Positions 12,032 to 24,547 of a stretch of DNA of 64,000 bases are shown in pieces. Each line of letters opens with the position of its first letter. Within the stretch, counting starts at the first letter, position 1. The stretch spans positions 23,342-87,341 of the forward strand of contig JAPEVF010000155.1 in the NCBI GenBank assembly GCA_029747585.1, given 5' to 3'. The notes under the pieces are model-generated. The model saw only the letters and a program-made list of their open reading frames with translations. It made no database searches and had not been told where the DNA came from. Both the position numbers and the translations under genes were made by a program. This stretch comes from Pleurotus djamor. Taxonomy: Eukaryota > Basidiomycota > Agaricomycetes > Agaricales > Pleurotaceae.

Positions 12032-14028
12032 ATGCTTTCCTCGTCCCCAAAGGCCTCCGCGAAACCCCCAAGCAGGAAGCGTGCTCGGCCAAGAGGTCTC
12101 TGGAGGGGCCGTGTGAACGCGCCACGTTGTTTCGCAGACCATGTCCGGGAATGGCAACAAGGTGTCTATACTGATTCTGACACCGACGACGACGAGCAGG
12201 AGGCAACGACCTCCAGTTCCTCAGGAAGCTCAAAGCGTCGACGACTCACACCTGAGTTCTCAGACAGTGGGGACAGTGACGACCGCGACGCAGCTTTTTG
12301 TCGTCAGCTGAGAGACAGTTGTAGCCCGCCCCCAGAGGATCGCATCAGTAGCTGGGTCAGGAGAACGAGAATAATGGATACCACATCGACGGCAACAAGG
12401 GGAGCTCAGACTCAGATGAAGACGTCATGTACAATTGAGGATTGGGAGGATTTGAAGGACTTGTTCGCAAAAGCTGCAGATCAGTATGAAAGTGAGCGTC
12501 GCATCTCGTTCCCCTTTCAGTCCCTTGCCCCCTGCCTTCCTCGTTCGCTCTCTGGACACAAGAACTGACAACCTTTATTAGATGCGGAGCCAGCAGAAGC
12601 CTTACCCCTTCTTCGCGCCGTAGTTCATGATTGTCATCGGTTCTTGATCTATTATCATGATCCATCCGTCCTCTACTGCAGTCCGACGCAGAGCTCNGTT
12701 GGGGAGCGCCCCGAGTACACTAACACCTACCGAAGACCGATTAAACGTAGATTGGGCAAGTGACCGCTCATCTCGTGGTCGAAACACTGCCCCACCGCCT
12801 CCCGTGGAACAGCGCAAGTCGTAAGTTTCGCAACAACCTGCGTATGTGGGGCCTTTGAGTGACTGATCTCACGACCCCACGTTAGGAAGCAGCAGGAGCC
12901 AGCGACTGCGTTTCATGCCATACTAGGCACTGCATTGTTCTTGTTTGGTAATCTTATCGCGCAGGATCCCAAGCTCGCGCTCGCAGGCGAGCCCTCTACA
13001 CCATGTCCGTATTGGTTCGCCGCCCTGGACGTGTTTGAAACGGGCGAAAATCTTCCTAGTCGGGTCAATGGCCGAGGTCTTGATACGACTGAAGACTGGC
13101 GAATGGCCATAGTCTGGGGTCGCACGCTCGTCTGCATTGTCGACGATGCCCTGACGAGAATACTCAAAGCGAAGCAATCGGCTTCACCCGGCACCGTCCC
13201 GACGCCTACATCCACAATGTCCTTCGCAGATCTATTCTCCGCAGAGGACCCCCATTGGCCGCAAGAATCACCCTTCTACGCTATCGCCGCTCGTCGACCG
13301 CCCATCACACGCAGAATGACCCTCTCACTCAGTTCTCCCAATGACCTAATGGTTCTGGCTATGGATCAATTCTCTCGCGGCATATTCCATATGCCTCATC
13401 CACAGCATACGCTAGCATCTGGGAATGCACCAGCTGTTCCACCGCTCACGGACTCTTTTTCTCGTGCCAAGGAACTATATACGATCGCTTCTGAGGTGCT
13501 CAATGTTGCCGAAAAGTTCGAGAACCCATCGGAACGACAATACTGGGCACGGTGGGCAGACTCCGTCTTCAACCAAATGAAAATGGAGGCGGATACGGAC
13601 ACTTGGAGAGGATCAATCGTAAGAGCCCGAGGGCGCTGCTGGTTGATAGTGGGTTCGGCAAGGGCAGAAGAAATTGAAGAAGCTCTGGAGAGCGGTGATT
13701 TGTCTGTACTCCAATCCGAGGACGCTGAGGAGGCTCGAGAAGGTTTAGCCAATGGTGAATACCGCACATCATATCACCGCCGCCCTTTGCAGCCGCTGAC
13801 CTTGCTTCTTTCCTGCCCTTAGCCATTTCATTCTTTGAACGCGCTAAAGGCTCAGCCACCTCGTCCAGCGACCCCGAGACACAGGAGCTACAACCGTTAC
13901 TCGCTGAGGCGTTAATCACTCTCGCTAACTTGACAAGCGACGAAAACCGAAGAGAAGAGCTATATACACGCGCTCAACGCGAGGCCGGCGACGGTCTCGA
14001 CCTGGACCAGGACATGGGGGACAGCTGA
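12032..14028 (+). CDS. ETT1: Enhancer of translation termination 1 (Ett1/Nro1 family)
   Basis: Homolog of yeast Ett1, a nuclear protein needed for efficient stop-codon recognition, and of fission-yeast Nro1, the nuclear partner that inhibits the hydroxylase Ofd1. The start ATG at 12032 gives MLSSSPKASAKPPSRKRARP, a basic nuclear-signal-like N-terminus, followed by an acidic Ser-rich region. Four exons join cleanly. The first ends at about 12490 in ...ADQYE. The second runs to about 12818 (...PPPVEQRK). The third, from about 12887, carries the helical repeat core FHAILGTALFLFGNLIAQDP and the Trp-rich SERQYWARWADSVFNQMKME. The last, from about 13822, encodes FFERAKGSATSSSDPETQEL and LLAEALITLANLTSDENRRE. 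The protein ends in LDLDQDMGDS. An N at 12697 breaks the frame of exon 2; removing it gives an uninterrupted reading (SPTQSSLGSAPSTLTPTEDR). The break is therefore most likely an assembly artefact and the gene intact. Confidence 0.88.
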
Positions 14029-15129
14029 CTCTCACTGTGTACCGTTATCATCCCGATTCATCTTGATTGCCCTGCCCCTTGTTGACCTTGTATCTTTTTC
14101 ATCCACGCGACCGTGCTTTCTCCCCCCTCGTCATCTATATCATACCGTATATTGTTACCCACCGTCCGTTTTCATTGATTATATCTACGCTAGCATTATT
14201 TCTTGGCTTACCGCTTTCCTATTCAGTAGAGCATTCACATTTGTATTACCTCGCATTCACACACTTCGTACTACTACGCAGCATGTTCTTGTACAACTAA
14301 CGACCTTGGAGGGAAATGACTAACACACGGTTTATCCCAAAGAGGCATCCGCCAAGTGATCTGATTATTCATCACCGCTGCCGGCAGGAAGGTTAACGAG
14401 GGTCTAGACAGCCCACGAAGGGCCTAAGGTATGAATTGCATGGACGAATAAATTGTAATACACAGGAAGTAGAAGAAATGGTGTGCGATTTGTATGTACC
14501 TGGTTCTATTTCGAGCTGCTACGGGCCTACGGCTGAAGTAGTAGGTTGCTTAACTGAGAGGTCTGCAACCGAGCCGATTAACCTTCCGTGAGCCTTGAGC
14601 GGTATGGCTCGCAGAAGATAGAAAAACAGGGCTCTCTCAGGCAAGGATTTGTGCCCCAAAGTATGCCACCGAGGTAAAGAAAGGCTTCTTCAGGAGGGAC
14701 GCTACACGTTGTAGGAGCGGGTGGATAGACTGGCTCCAGCCTCCAACATGCTCCAAGGCACGAAGAGGCCCAGGGACATATAAGTATCAGGTCATGGCAT
14801 GCACGACCAACTCAAAGACCGCAAACGTCGCCATATTGACTGGGACCGCGCTGTTTTATCGGTGGTTTCCCATTCGATGTTGTTGGTCGTTGGTAAGGGC
14901 GGGCATCACGGGTATCCAATCGGTGGGTGCGCCAATAGGAAAAGGTCCACAGAAGGAGGTGAGAGGGCGTGCATAAGGAGGAGAAAGAGAAAATCAAATC
15001 AGCAACGGAACACGGCTTCACGGAGGGACACAAAGGGAGCAGAAAACACGCAAACACCTCCTTCCAGGTAGTCTGGACTGGACTAGAGCGCCGCAGTGAT
15101 CAAATGGACGACACAACTTATGACTCTGG
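14029..15129. other. Intergenic region between convergent genes
   Basis: About 1.1 kb between the 3' ends of the Ett1-like gene and the mitochondrial carrier gene. The left part is T-rich and likely holds the 3' untranslated region of the plus-strand gene. No gene is seen. Confidence 0.4.
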
Positions 15130-16625
15130 ATCCATCATTGCCAGGGGAGAGGCCAATGGAGCGAATTCGAGGCCTTCAGGAAAAATCAAAAGGGCCTTCA
15201 CTCACCGAATTAGTGTGGGGACCAGGCCCCGGAAGAACACACCGATACCTTCTGAGCGATATGAATTCACAATCGTCGAGATCGTGGTCCGGTACGGATT
15301 TGAACCGTTTGATTCAACTGAGTTGGCAGGAAGTAAACGTGTGGTCGAACTTGGTTCAGTGAGAGCCGGGGGTGTGGTTGATGGGCTGCCAGTTATATTG
15401 TGGCGTTGACTTCCTTGCATTCGCGTCTTTACGACATCCATTGGGAAGGTGAAGAGCCAGCCGGCTGACACGATACATCAACAGTCTGTCATACACACGG
15501 ATAGGATGTTCGGCGCAATATCGACGTACCTATACCAGCAACGCCACCGGCGATAAGCATGGCATACCATGGAAGTTTGTTCATATCGCTCTCAACCTCC
15601 GCGAAGATAGAGGAGTGGTCAGGCGAAGATTGCAAAGTTGCCGGGGTGGTGAAATATCGGCATGTAGCTTCGTACTGTAGTAATTTTTGGAACCAGAAAG
15701 ATCATTCAGCGATCCCTCATCTCGTGATAGACAAAGAACTTACAGCAGCAAAATACGCGCCGTACCCGCAATCTCTCAGGGCGGTTACTGTGATTCCTCT
15801 GTACAAACCAGGCAAGCCTTGCTGCTTGAGAATCTGGAGAGCTATTCGCGTCGCAGAGGTTGGCGTTAGCGAGGCTTGTTGTCGAATCTTGATGAGTTCA
15901 GTGGGGGTCGTGACAATCCTTCGTGAACAAAGATAAGTGGACGCCGCCCCTGACGGAGCATGACGTACGAAGAGACGATACCACTGCCCGCCCCAGCCAA
16001 CGCTATCTGCGCGAGAGTAGGTTGAGCATCTGGTCGTTCGAGTTGGGCCTTCATAAAGATACGATAAGACGCGAACACAAGTCCGTTCATGAAAGCGCAT
16101 GTTGCCTATCCGTTCAGAACACCGTCAGCAGCGTTCCACCCAGTCAACCACCAATCCGGATCTTNAAAAAAAGCGCGACTACTCACCAACGGCGACGTTA
16201 CACCCTTGTACAACCCAAAGAACTTCTCTTCTCTAATGATGGTTCCGAAGGCATGGATAGTAGACCGATATCTACCCGCTATTTGTGGACTCTGGAAGCG
16301 GACTTTAACTATAACGGAACAGATTAAGGTCTTCTTCGCTCGATACAGCACAGAACTACTCACCTGTATCGAACGGAAAGCCCACAACCAACCCAGCGGC
16401 ACCCTAGGGTATCACGACAGGGGTTTGAGCGACAAATTCGTCAACCATGACGCGACCTGAACCCAAGCCCGAAACAACTTACAGCTACCGTCCCAGCGAT
16501 AAAGTCCACCGTTGGGTCTAACTCTACAATCAAGACACCAATAGGGAAAAAATCAGCGGATTCGTTTATTAGGAAGTAAGTTTGTGGAACACAAACCCTG
16601 TGGATTGGCATTGGGCGACACATCT
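15130..16625 (-). CDS. Mitochondrial carrier, SLC25 family
   Basis: A solute carrier of the mitochondrial inner membrane with the usual three-fold repeat. Repeat 1 reads DPTVDFIAGTVAG then VVGFPFDTVKVRFQS, carrying the P-x-D-x-x-K signature, then GLYKGVTSP. Repeat 2 has FMNGLVFASYRIFMKAQLE, then TPTELIKIRQQASL (signature P-x-E-x-x-K), then GLPGLYRGITVTALRD and CGYGAYFAAYEAT. Repeat 3 has AGWLFTFPMDVVKTRMQGSQ (signature P-x-D-x-x-K), then GIGVFFRGLVPTLIR at 15202. The TPTELIKIRQQ and TALRDCGYGAYF segments resemble the SLC25A45/A48-like and basic amino-acid/acylcarnitine-type carriers, so a substrate of that kind is plausible but not shown. At least seven introns are present. After TLIR a clear donor (GTGAGT) shows one more exon, which I could not place. 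The first exon, before LDPTVDF, is also not fixed, so both ends are approximate. Confidence 0.88.
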
Positions 16626-17324
16626 TCCATACCGAGTGTTGGTGGGAATTGCCAGAGATTCTGATTGGGTGGGCTCCGCGGCCGCAAAATGATGAAGGCG
16701 TGACTGATCGACCCTGAGCTCTTTGAAAGGGGCTAGGAGCGACGATTGGGAACTCGTTCAATCTCCTTCCCAGACCTCTGAGCATCTGAGGACGTTGCAT
16801 TCAAAAATAAAGTACATCTATCGGTGACCATCTCTGAGTAAGAGATTGAAATTGTTCATCTCAGAGCTGGGGAGACTACCAGGTCGCAACCATCCCTTCA
16901 AAATCAGACATTGACATTGGGCGATGCCCGGTACGCGAAGTTGGTATCAATCAGAATATTATTGCCGTAAGGGTATCCGAAAACGCGCGATGCAAATAAT
17001 AAGCGCAGCATGATAATTTAATACTAACTTCTTCTGCCTACTACTATGGATGAGATAGGTAACCCATACAAAAAGCCGAACCACATATCCTCAGCCCCAG
17101 CTAAACCAAGTAAATGTTAAGTATATGTACGTGCGCAGTGAGGGAATGGGGGGACGTATAAAAATGTCACATGCAAGAACGAATGGTGAATATCAACGAT
17201 GACGGGGAGGGGAGGCCAAGGTGGGAGGAAGGGTGAGGTCGTGAACTTGTGATTTAGACAAGAGTGTATCCAGCGCGACTTGGAAAATCATACATGAGAA
17301 TAATATGTATAAGCCTCAGGCAAA
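16626..17324. other. Intergenic region
   Basis: About 700 bases upstream of the carrier gene and downstream of the GPI protein gene. The part next to 17325 is AT-rich and likely contains the GPI protein's 3' untranslated region. No gene is seen. Confidence 0.4.
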
Positions 17325-18256
17325 TCATAGAAGCATAACCATGCCGAACGTAGATATGCTGAATACAACGGCACTCGCCCAATAACCTGCAGCCAATCGG
17401 CTGATCGCACCGTTTTGCGACTGTTCCGCGATACCAGAAGCGGTGGGAGTGCTCGTGGAAGTTGATGTGCTGGTGATAAAGCGCGTATTGGAAAGGGCTG
17501 GGAAAGAGGTGGTTGGGAGGTTGGTAGGACCGGCTGGGGAGCTGGTGATTGTCGGCGTAACCGCAGATGAAGTGGATGTCTCGGAGGCGGGTGTAGATTC
17601 TGATTCAGAGGCTGATGAAGGTAGAGCAGACGAAGGAGCTGGGGAGGAAGCACCACCACCTGGAACGCCGCCTCGAGTGGGGGGTGGGGTAGCGGAGCTT
17701 GGATCCTCGAGTCTGCCAACACCCCAAGGAATGGGATCATTGGTGCCAGGCTGGCGGGCATTGGGAGGAGGGGTGGTCTGACCATTTGGTCCAGCAATGG
17801 TGAAGCGGGTCGCCCAGTACGCCTCCTGAATGACGGGGGAGGTGAATTGGTAGAAGTAGATGGCAGAGTTTGGCTCCACCTGTTCATCGATATAGCCATT
17901 AACATGATGTCTGACTTTTTAAGGTTGAGACTTACATTAGGACAAGGGTATGTGAAGATACCGGGGGCGCTACCGTCAACGGTACCAACGGCTAAGAATT
18001 GTCGTGAGCTAGGGCGACTAGGTTAGGTGCTATCGAACGTACTAGTGAGATGGATCATGTTGAAGTTATCGCCAGTCATCAATTGAATGTTCATCTCCTT
18101 CCACTGCTCAGCGTTGGCCGGGGTAGTGTCCCAAGTGATGCGACAGGTCGCGCCTTCATTGTACACAGCTCCTGGACCGGGTTCACTGGGGGTAGGATCG
18201 GCGCGAGCCACGAGTGCAGCGGCGAGAACAGCCAAGGCGGTCAGCGAAGCAAACAT
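17325..18256 (-). CDS. GPI-anchored Ser/Thr-rich protein with Kre9/Knh1-type N-terminal domain
   Basis: A secreted, probably GPI-anchored cell-surface protein. The ATG at 18256 opens a clear signal peptide, MFASLTALAVLAAALVARAD. The Kre9/Knh1-type N-terminal immunoglobulin-like domain follows: PGPGAVYNEGATCRITWDTT, then NIQLMTGDNFNMIHL, then after an intron VDGSAPGIFTYPCPN and VEPNSAIYFYQF, ending near ATRFTIAGPNGQT. The C-terminal half (about 17440-17760) is a low-complexity Ser/Thr/Pro stalk, as is usual for O-mannosylated wall proteins. The protein ends in a hydrophobic tail, YWASAVVFSISTFGMVMLL, which fits a GPI-attachment signal. Two introns are inferred between 17880 and 18045. Members of this family are linked to beta-1,6-glucan assembly in yeast, but most agaricomycete copies are uncharacterised. 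Confidence 0.88.
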
Positions 18257-21200
18257 TGTTGAGTAAATACGATCGAGCTAGAAGTTGTTCGTTGAGTACT
18301 GTGTGGAGCGGTAACCGAAGGGGGGTATCACGGCCAAGTCAGCCAAAGGAAAAGAAGAAAAAAGAGGGAAGAGGAAAAGTACGTTTTAGGAGGGAAACTG
18401 GGTTTCTTGGTAGCGGCGAGCTTTTAAAGGAATGACTGGGATAAGGAATGTGAGGGAAACCGCGAACGACGAACGCTCAGGAAGAAAAGTGTTGGCGTTT
18501 TGGTTGACTTGCGGGCAGACAAGTGACCCGTGGTTTCATTGGGCGTGTCACGCTTGTGACGCATTCGGTGCCTGGCTTGGCGGAGTTTATGGGCATCAAA
18601 CAGCTTAGCGCCCAGCCCTCAGCCTCTCCAACCCTTTGAACGTGGTCCTGGCAAGCTCTCCGAGATCTTGGAAGGAAAAGTAGAGGAGAAAAGCTTTAGG
18701 ATTAGCCTGCACTCACTACAAAGCCTCTGCGTCACGCACCGTTCAAAACAGGGCTAGAAAAGGCCGTACCACGGTTCCGGTTGCCTATCACCATCACCGC
18801 CATCATGAGAAACATACAGGGTGTGCAACCATTAAACTCATTGCATGTTGCATCGCCTTATTGCAGATGATGCGCTGGACTGCCTCCGTACTTCGCGGCC
18901 GCATATCAATATCGTCAACAAAGTGTTCATGTGGCACACATGCAGGTAGCAAGGCAGCAGACGGGCTAAAGTGATCATTTGCGTCCATTTGAAAGGACAT
19001 GCCGTCAATGGTTGGTATCTTACGCGAATACCTCTCAAACACACACCGTGTCAACCTGGACAGCCTTCCAGTGGGTGGCCCGACTAAATAGCTACAGAGT
19101 ACCCATACGTCCAGGTTAGTACACCACCAACGGGCCGACACATGGGCGCCAGGTTTATCCCGCACCTCGGCCACATGACCTCGGTAGCTGTGAAATGGTC
19201 TCATACCAGCTGGCCTCCATGTAACATCGCCTATGGCCACACCATGGCTCCAGGTCGAGCTGACCGACAGGTGTTGCAACAGGTATAGACCACCTTTGAT
19301 GAGAGCCTGTACTATATTTAGCGCAGCTAATATCCAGCATTCCAGGCAGGCAGATACATACTAGATAGTCGCGCTTATTGCATTGGATAATGGGATAAAT
19401 ATTCTTATTGAAAAGGATGAAGCAATATGTACATGGGCAGCGAGACTAAATAAGTAATAATGAACACGACCTCGACAACCCAGCACCACCACAGTCCCAC
19501 TGATATCCTGCTACCGCGAGCTGTAAGGATCCTTCTGGCTAGAACATCATAAATGGTCAGCAACAACGATGCGGGAATGTAAGGGATGGGAACGGCTACC
19601 GATAACATCATCATATCAAACCCACTGTCCTATGCTCATCTGTATCACGTCGTCACCACATCACAAACCTCTCCTGGTTGCGAGCTGCGAACGGAAACAT
19701 TTAGACAGAATGGTTCAATGATGAAATGGAGACATACCATTCACTGGGCACGATGGTGGCAAGGACGAGGTGACTGTGTCGAGACACGGAGGAGTTACGG
19801 ACATACCGAAAAGGTCTTCGTCAAGAGCTGAGTGCGTGGAAAGGGAAGTGGAGAAGGCGGGTGGACATTGTGGTCGATGGACAAGTTGTGAACAATGGGC
19901 GGGAATTGGCGCCGTCGCAATTTATCTACGCCACGTGGGTGGCATTGCGGAGTTTGAACAAAGCTCGAGCGAAAACGACAAGTCCCTTGCTCTTCGACAT
20001 CGACGTTTTGACGACAAGCAGCTATCAATACATCACCTATTTGCGCGCTCAAGTAAAGGTGTATATTAGTGGTGTATGTGAATGTCGTATAGTGATCCAT
20101 AAGGCCAATATTGGGCTTTCCAGTCACAACTCCGCACAGTGCAAAGTTCCGGCGCTGCAGACTTGTGAAATGGGAGGCTGGTCGACAGCTGGAACGAAAG
20201 AGGTGTTCCGTTATATGTCCTCCACATAGAGACCAGCCATGAAGCAGGAAATCCCCCACCGAAATATCAGCTTCGGCCAAAGCTGGTGGCCAGCCAGACA
20301 ATGGGCGCTCGGCCAGGGGACTTCGACCCAGCTGGTCACCGTGTGACACACAGGTCCCTACCAGCAGTCTGGAGCGCCGTGGTACCAGGTGAGTGTACTA
20401 CCTGGCGTCTACCTTTGGCAGCGTTGGCGGTGTAGAACCTGTAAGTCGTAGTAATTGTCGTTTAGCTTGATTCATGATTCGATGACACGTTTCCCCTGCT
20501 TTTTCCCTCAGGCTGAGTTCGCTCGTCTGTCGCCTACCATTACCGTGGTCGAGCTCCACTGACTTGCTACTGACAACCTAACCGCCAGTCGCGTAAACCT
20601 TTGATTGCTTTGAGACCTTCACGTTTGTTCTCGCTATGTAATGACGCGAACAAGAGATGCGTTTCATGGGACTTGGACGGAGCGATTGCACCCATTCCTT
20701 GCCCATTCCTGGGTCGGTATTGTCTTTCCCTCTCGCTTTGGACGACCACAAGGCGAGGTCAAGAATTGAAAGACGTCTTTCGCAACCCCAAGATATTGTT
20801 GCGATTTNGGGATCAGTCTTGCTGGAGGCTGGGTCATGTTCCTGGGCCATCGATGGAGGAACAAAATGACTCAATCCTCATTGGGGAACCCAGGTTCGAG
20901 CTAATATTCACTTGGCCCGCCCTGGGTACTGGACCCATTACGACAAGTTCTTCGCAGGGAGCACCAACCATCTCTTCCTCCTTGCCACGATCGCCGGCAT
21001 TTGCACGACTACCATCACTAGTCTAACCCCGGAACGTCCTTGTGCCCTCCTCTGGCCAGGATATGCCGCGGGCAGGGTCGGTCGCCTCTGCCACCCTCAG
21101 CCCACAGGTTGCTAGCCCCTTAACCTCTTTTTCGATACCGTCAAAACACCACGAGCGTCCAACACAACGCATTGGGTGCCATCACCATTCCCTCCGCTGA

Positions 21201-21994
21201 CACCCTCCAGCCCTCTGAACAGACTCCCACATTGATCACACGCGCGCAGCTTCCACCATGACACCACATGCATCTCATCAGCCACCTTGGGTTAGCCTGA
21301 CCCGATGATGCGATCAGTCTCGTCACAATGTACAGCTTGACAGCCTTGGTTCGCGTGCAAGATACTGGCGTTGAGACAGAGTGACATCCTTCCAAGCCTG
21401 CTCTGGCCATGACCTGCACGGAGGAGGTGCGTCGAGGCAGCGCAGGATGCATTCCTTCCGAGATCGCTACGGTAGTGGCCTGTACTGTCAATAGTACTGT
21501 GATCCATTCCTCGCTTAGTACATTGGTGGAGACGCATCAGTCGATAACCTTAAGCACAATCAAATTAAGCAGGTGACGTCTAAGATTCCCATGTCATATC
21601 CCTTCGCTGCTGAGCGTGCATTCCCCCAGAGTAGACATGCTGGCAAGCCCCCTCACGTGGGGTGGAATAGATTGGCGCCCCAATCCAAGCAGAAATCCTA
21701 TTGCTTACTCTTGTCAATGACTCTCCTATTAATGCTTACCAATTGCGTGACTGAGACGAGATATCCCCGGTCGTTACGACGTAGTCGCTCTTCGCAATCA
21801 TTGTTTGCCTCCTCATGGCAAGTTCGACCTTCAATGCTCTTTGAAACGAACTTTGTTTCCTAGGAATTTTGTTCGCATCTGAAGCCCCTCAGACGTGATC
21901 ATCATTTCTCAAATTACCTGTTTTCCCGCTTCATAAGGCCGGACACCACCGAATCGCGTTCTTGATACTCAGACCGGGCACCCAGGAGCTACCC
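18257..21994. other. Gene-poor stretch, no confident gene apart from one small membrane frame
   Basis: About 3.7 kb. The first 300 bases are the likely promoter of the minus-strand GPI protein gene. The rest has only short frames on both strands. The longest (minus strand, 19795-20349) lacks an ATG at its open end and has no recognisable motif. A single N lies at about 20807. I see no terminal repeats or transposase-like motifs, so I cannot call this a transposon. Confidence 0.4.
19405..19614 (-). CDS. Possible small membrane protein or terminal exon
   Basis: A 69-residue frame starting at an ATG at 19614. It contains two hydrophobic stretches, SVAVPIPYIPASLLLTIYDV and VVEVVFIITYLVSLPMYILL, separated by a short basic segment. 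Possible upstream exons with good splice signals lie at about 19690-19810, but the phases I tried introduce a stop, so the model is not settled. I recognise no family. It may be the last exon of a larger membrane protein or a chance frame. Confidence 0.25.
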   Translation of the reverse strand: MMMLSVAVPIPYIPASLLLTIYDVLARRILTARGSRISVGLWWCWVVEVVFIITYLVSLPMYILLHPFQ

Positions 21995-23885
21995 ATGGCT
22001 GCTCTCACAACGACTCTGGTTTCCCCTCTTTTCTTTGGTATCATAGTCTCGACGACGTGAGTCTCCGCCTTGCATCGAGCGTCATGAGGTCCCTTTAATC
22101 CGGATCGCTTCGCATCTAAGTTTATTTGGAGCGACGACACTCCAATCGTACCGTTATTATACCCGTTTTCACAGCGACACACTCCGAGAGAAGCTCTGTG
22201 TGAGTTCCCGTTCAGATTGTCTGTCCGCCACTCATAGAATTGAATACTTTTAGGTGGGATTCCTATGGTAAGTATGCCAAAACCAATTGCCGCCCTAAGT
22301 TTCCTCCTAAACACGGACCCCAGGCTTCTCGATTCTTTGCACCTTTCAACATCTCTTTTTGTTGCGTATCGGGTTCTGGTTTCGGCCTGGAACAATTTCC
22401 TGCATATTTCGAGCGACAATCAACTGTTTAGGTGTGTATAATCCACGTTTAGGTCTACGCCATTGTCCGCTGATCTGTCCCAGCGTATTAAAGCTGCAAA
22501 CTTTGATCATGGTGAGTGCCACGCTTTCCTCCTATTTGGATTGAATGCCATATCGCAATGTTAGATCCTGATGATTTCCTATATCCATACGTGAGTTTCG
22601 GTCATCATCGCAGACTCACACTTGGGTCCCAACCCTCTTGCCTTTCCATAGCCTTTATGGATTTATGGCATGGAAGCGTGAGTCGCTTCTACTACTCTTG
22701 ACCTACATTCTTAACCCCTCGCATGTTCTAGTCCGATGCAATTTTCATTGGGGTGCCCTTTACGCCGTTGTGAGTTTTCGCCTGATGCTTGAATCATCCC
22801 TCTGATCAAAGAGTGCGTAACAGCTCTTCGTCATTATGGTCGGACACGGTACGTCTCCACCAGATTTCTCAACACTTCGCTCATTTTTCTTATATCCTAG
22901 CTTTCAGTATATGTATGAGTCACCCCTACATGTTTCCTTCCGTATCTTATGATGCTATGTTCTGGTAGTCGCTGCTTCGCAATTGTGAGGGCATCTCTGA
23001 TCGCTCGCTCACTGTCCTTAGGCTGATCCCTCCTCTAGGTATCACCTTCAGAAAAGCCTCGTTGTCGACTTCACCAGGGACTTCGGCGTGAGTTTCCATC
23101 AATTTCTCGTCGACGGTCATTGTATTCGAACTACTCGGTCGATAGCCCGCCTTGTATGTGACTTTCTCGGCAGCGACGGTTGTCAGTACTGTCCTCGTTG
23201 TGTTTATCTGGTACACGCTTCGACTAAGTCAGGATGAGTTCGCTGCGTAAGCGGGCTCTCCACTTCAACTTTACGTTATAACGCTCACCTTCCAACCTCT
23301 TCTCTAGGTCGAGCTCCCGGTTCTCCTTATTTCTTCACTATTTCCTCGCTTCCGGGTTCCTCACGAGGTGAGCTTCAGTGGTAGGTTCTTATCCTTCTTC
23401 TCTCATCTCGTTGCAGTGTCCTCCAAATCACCATCTTGGCCATGGTTCGTGCCAGGCTATCAAAGAAGGAATACACTCTTCTAACATGCATCTTCTAGTA
23501 CGCGGCTTTGCCACAAAGCTTTGCGTTCTTCGCAGCTGAGATGATCCTTCCTGGAGGTGCGTATATCACGATCTCAACGTCAACATCAATGCACTGATTT
23601 GAACGTTGCTCCGTAGTCTACGGAAACTCGTACTTGGCCTTGTTAGTTGTCCATTGAGTCTCCATTTCAACTATCTCACTCACCCTTCGTAGACTCAACG
23701 CAAGGACAATGTTCCGTCACGGCCTGCGATGCGCGATATCTCCAAACCAGCTTCTCTTTCGATCGGGGCCTGCGGTCCACATCAGCACCGTTACCAACAT
23801 CAATTGCGATGTTCGTCGCTTGAAACCAGGGCACAGCACCCATGACCTTGAGAACGGGCTGGGTGATGCCTCTTCCAAAGGATGA
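21995..23885 (+). CDS. DUF6534-type multi-pass membrane protein (copy A)
   Basis: A many-exon gene for a fungal multi-pass membrane protein of the DUF6534 type, of unknown function. Splicing from the ATG at 21995 gives MAALTTTLVSPLFFGIIVST, then LFGATTLQSYRYYTRF, a 14-base exon (VGFLW), then LLDSLHLSTSLFVAYRVLVS. Next come VLKLQTLIM, ILMISYIHT, LYGFMAWK and LRCNFHWGALYAV, each on its own short exon. The C-terminal domain follows: TVVSTVLVVFIWYTLRLSQD, SSRFSLFLHYFLASGFLTR and ILPGGVYGNSYLALLNARTM. This last segment is the family's typical end (Y-x-N-S-x-L-A-x-L-N-x-R). A hydrophilic tail ends at the TGA at 23883-23885. Around fifteen short exons are implied, and the ones near 22900-23090 are uncertain. 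A paralog follows in tandem 660 bases downstream. Confidence 0.75.
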
Positions 23886-24547
23886 GCGAATTCTTCACGG
23901 GGACTCGGGTCGATGCTACACGCTGAGCAGAGGCCGAACGTAGTTATTCAGAGTATTGCTTAACCCCTAGACGCCCCGTGAATATCCAGACAATCCCTAT
24001 ACCTCCTGAATTCTCCTTGACCCTTTGATCTTTGTTCGAACAATCATGTTTTCATTCTGAGATCACAGCGTGCCTCGAAATACGCACAACGGTGATGAGA
24101 AAGCATCAAGAGACTCGTTCTCAGATGATGGTTTCACCATTGGAATTGAAAGCGCGCTTCAACTCAGTCGTCACCTTTGCTCTTCCTCCACATGTCTAGT
24201 CCTTGGAGGGCACTACGCAAATTCGTCCTTCGGTGATGTCTCCATCATATCAATGGAAAAGCGATATATCCGCGATGTTGACCAACAAGTCACTTACGAC
24301 GCTCGGGCTGGGCGCGGCTGTATCAAGGTTCTGGTTTCAACACATCAAACCTTGAGATTTATATATGCGTTCTCATGTTCACGTTCATCTGATGCCCCAA
24401 AGCTATGATCCAGATATCTACAGTCGTCAATCAATCCAGGACAGTATATGTCGTACCTATCAACCGTGTTGTCCCAAGATACCGTAAGGGACTGCTATTA
24501 ATACCTTCCATCCATCCCATCCCCACTCTCGCCCTCGAAACCCTACA

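Noticed and set aside
15285..15310. Sequence resembling a tRNA T-arm (GGTTCAAATCC on the minus strand)
   Set aside because: It lies inside a coding exon of the mitochondrial carrier and lacks the other tRNA arms at proper spacing.
19795..20349. Minus-strand frame of 184 codons
   Set aside because: It lacks an ATG at its open end and shows no domain, membrane segment or repeat; judged a chance frame.
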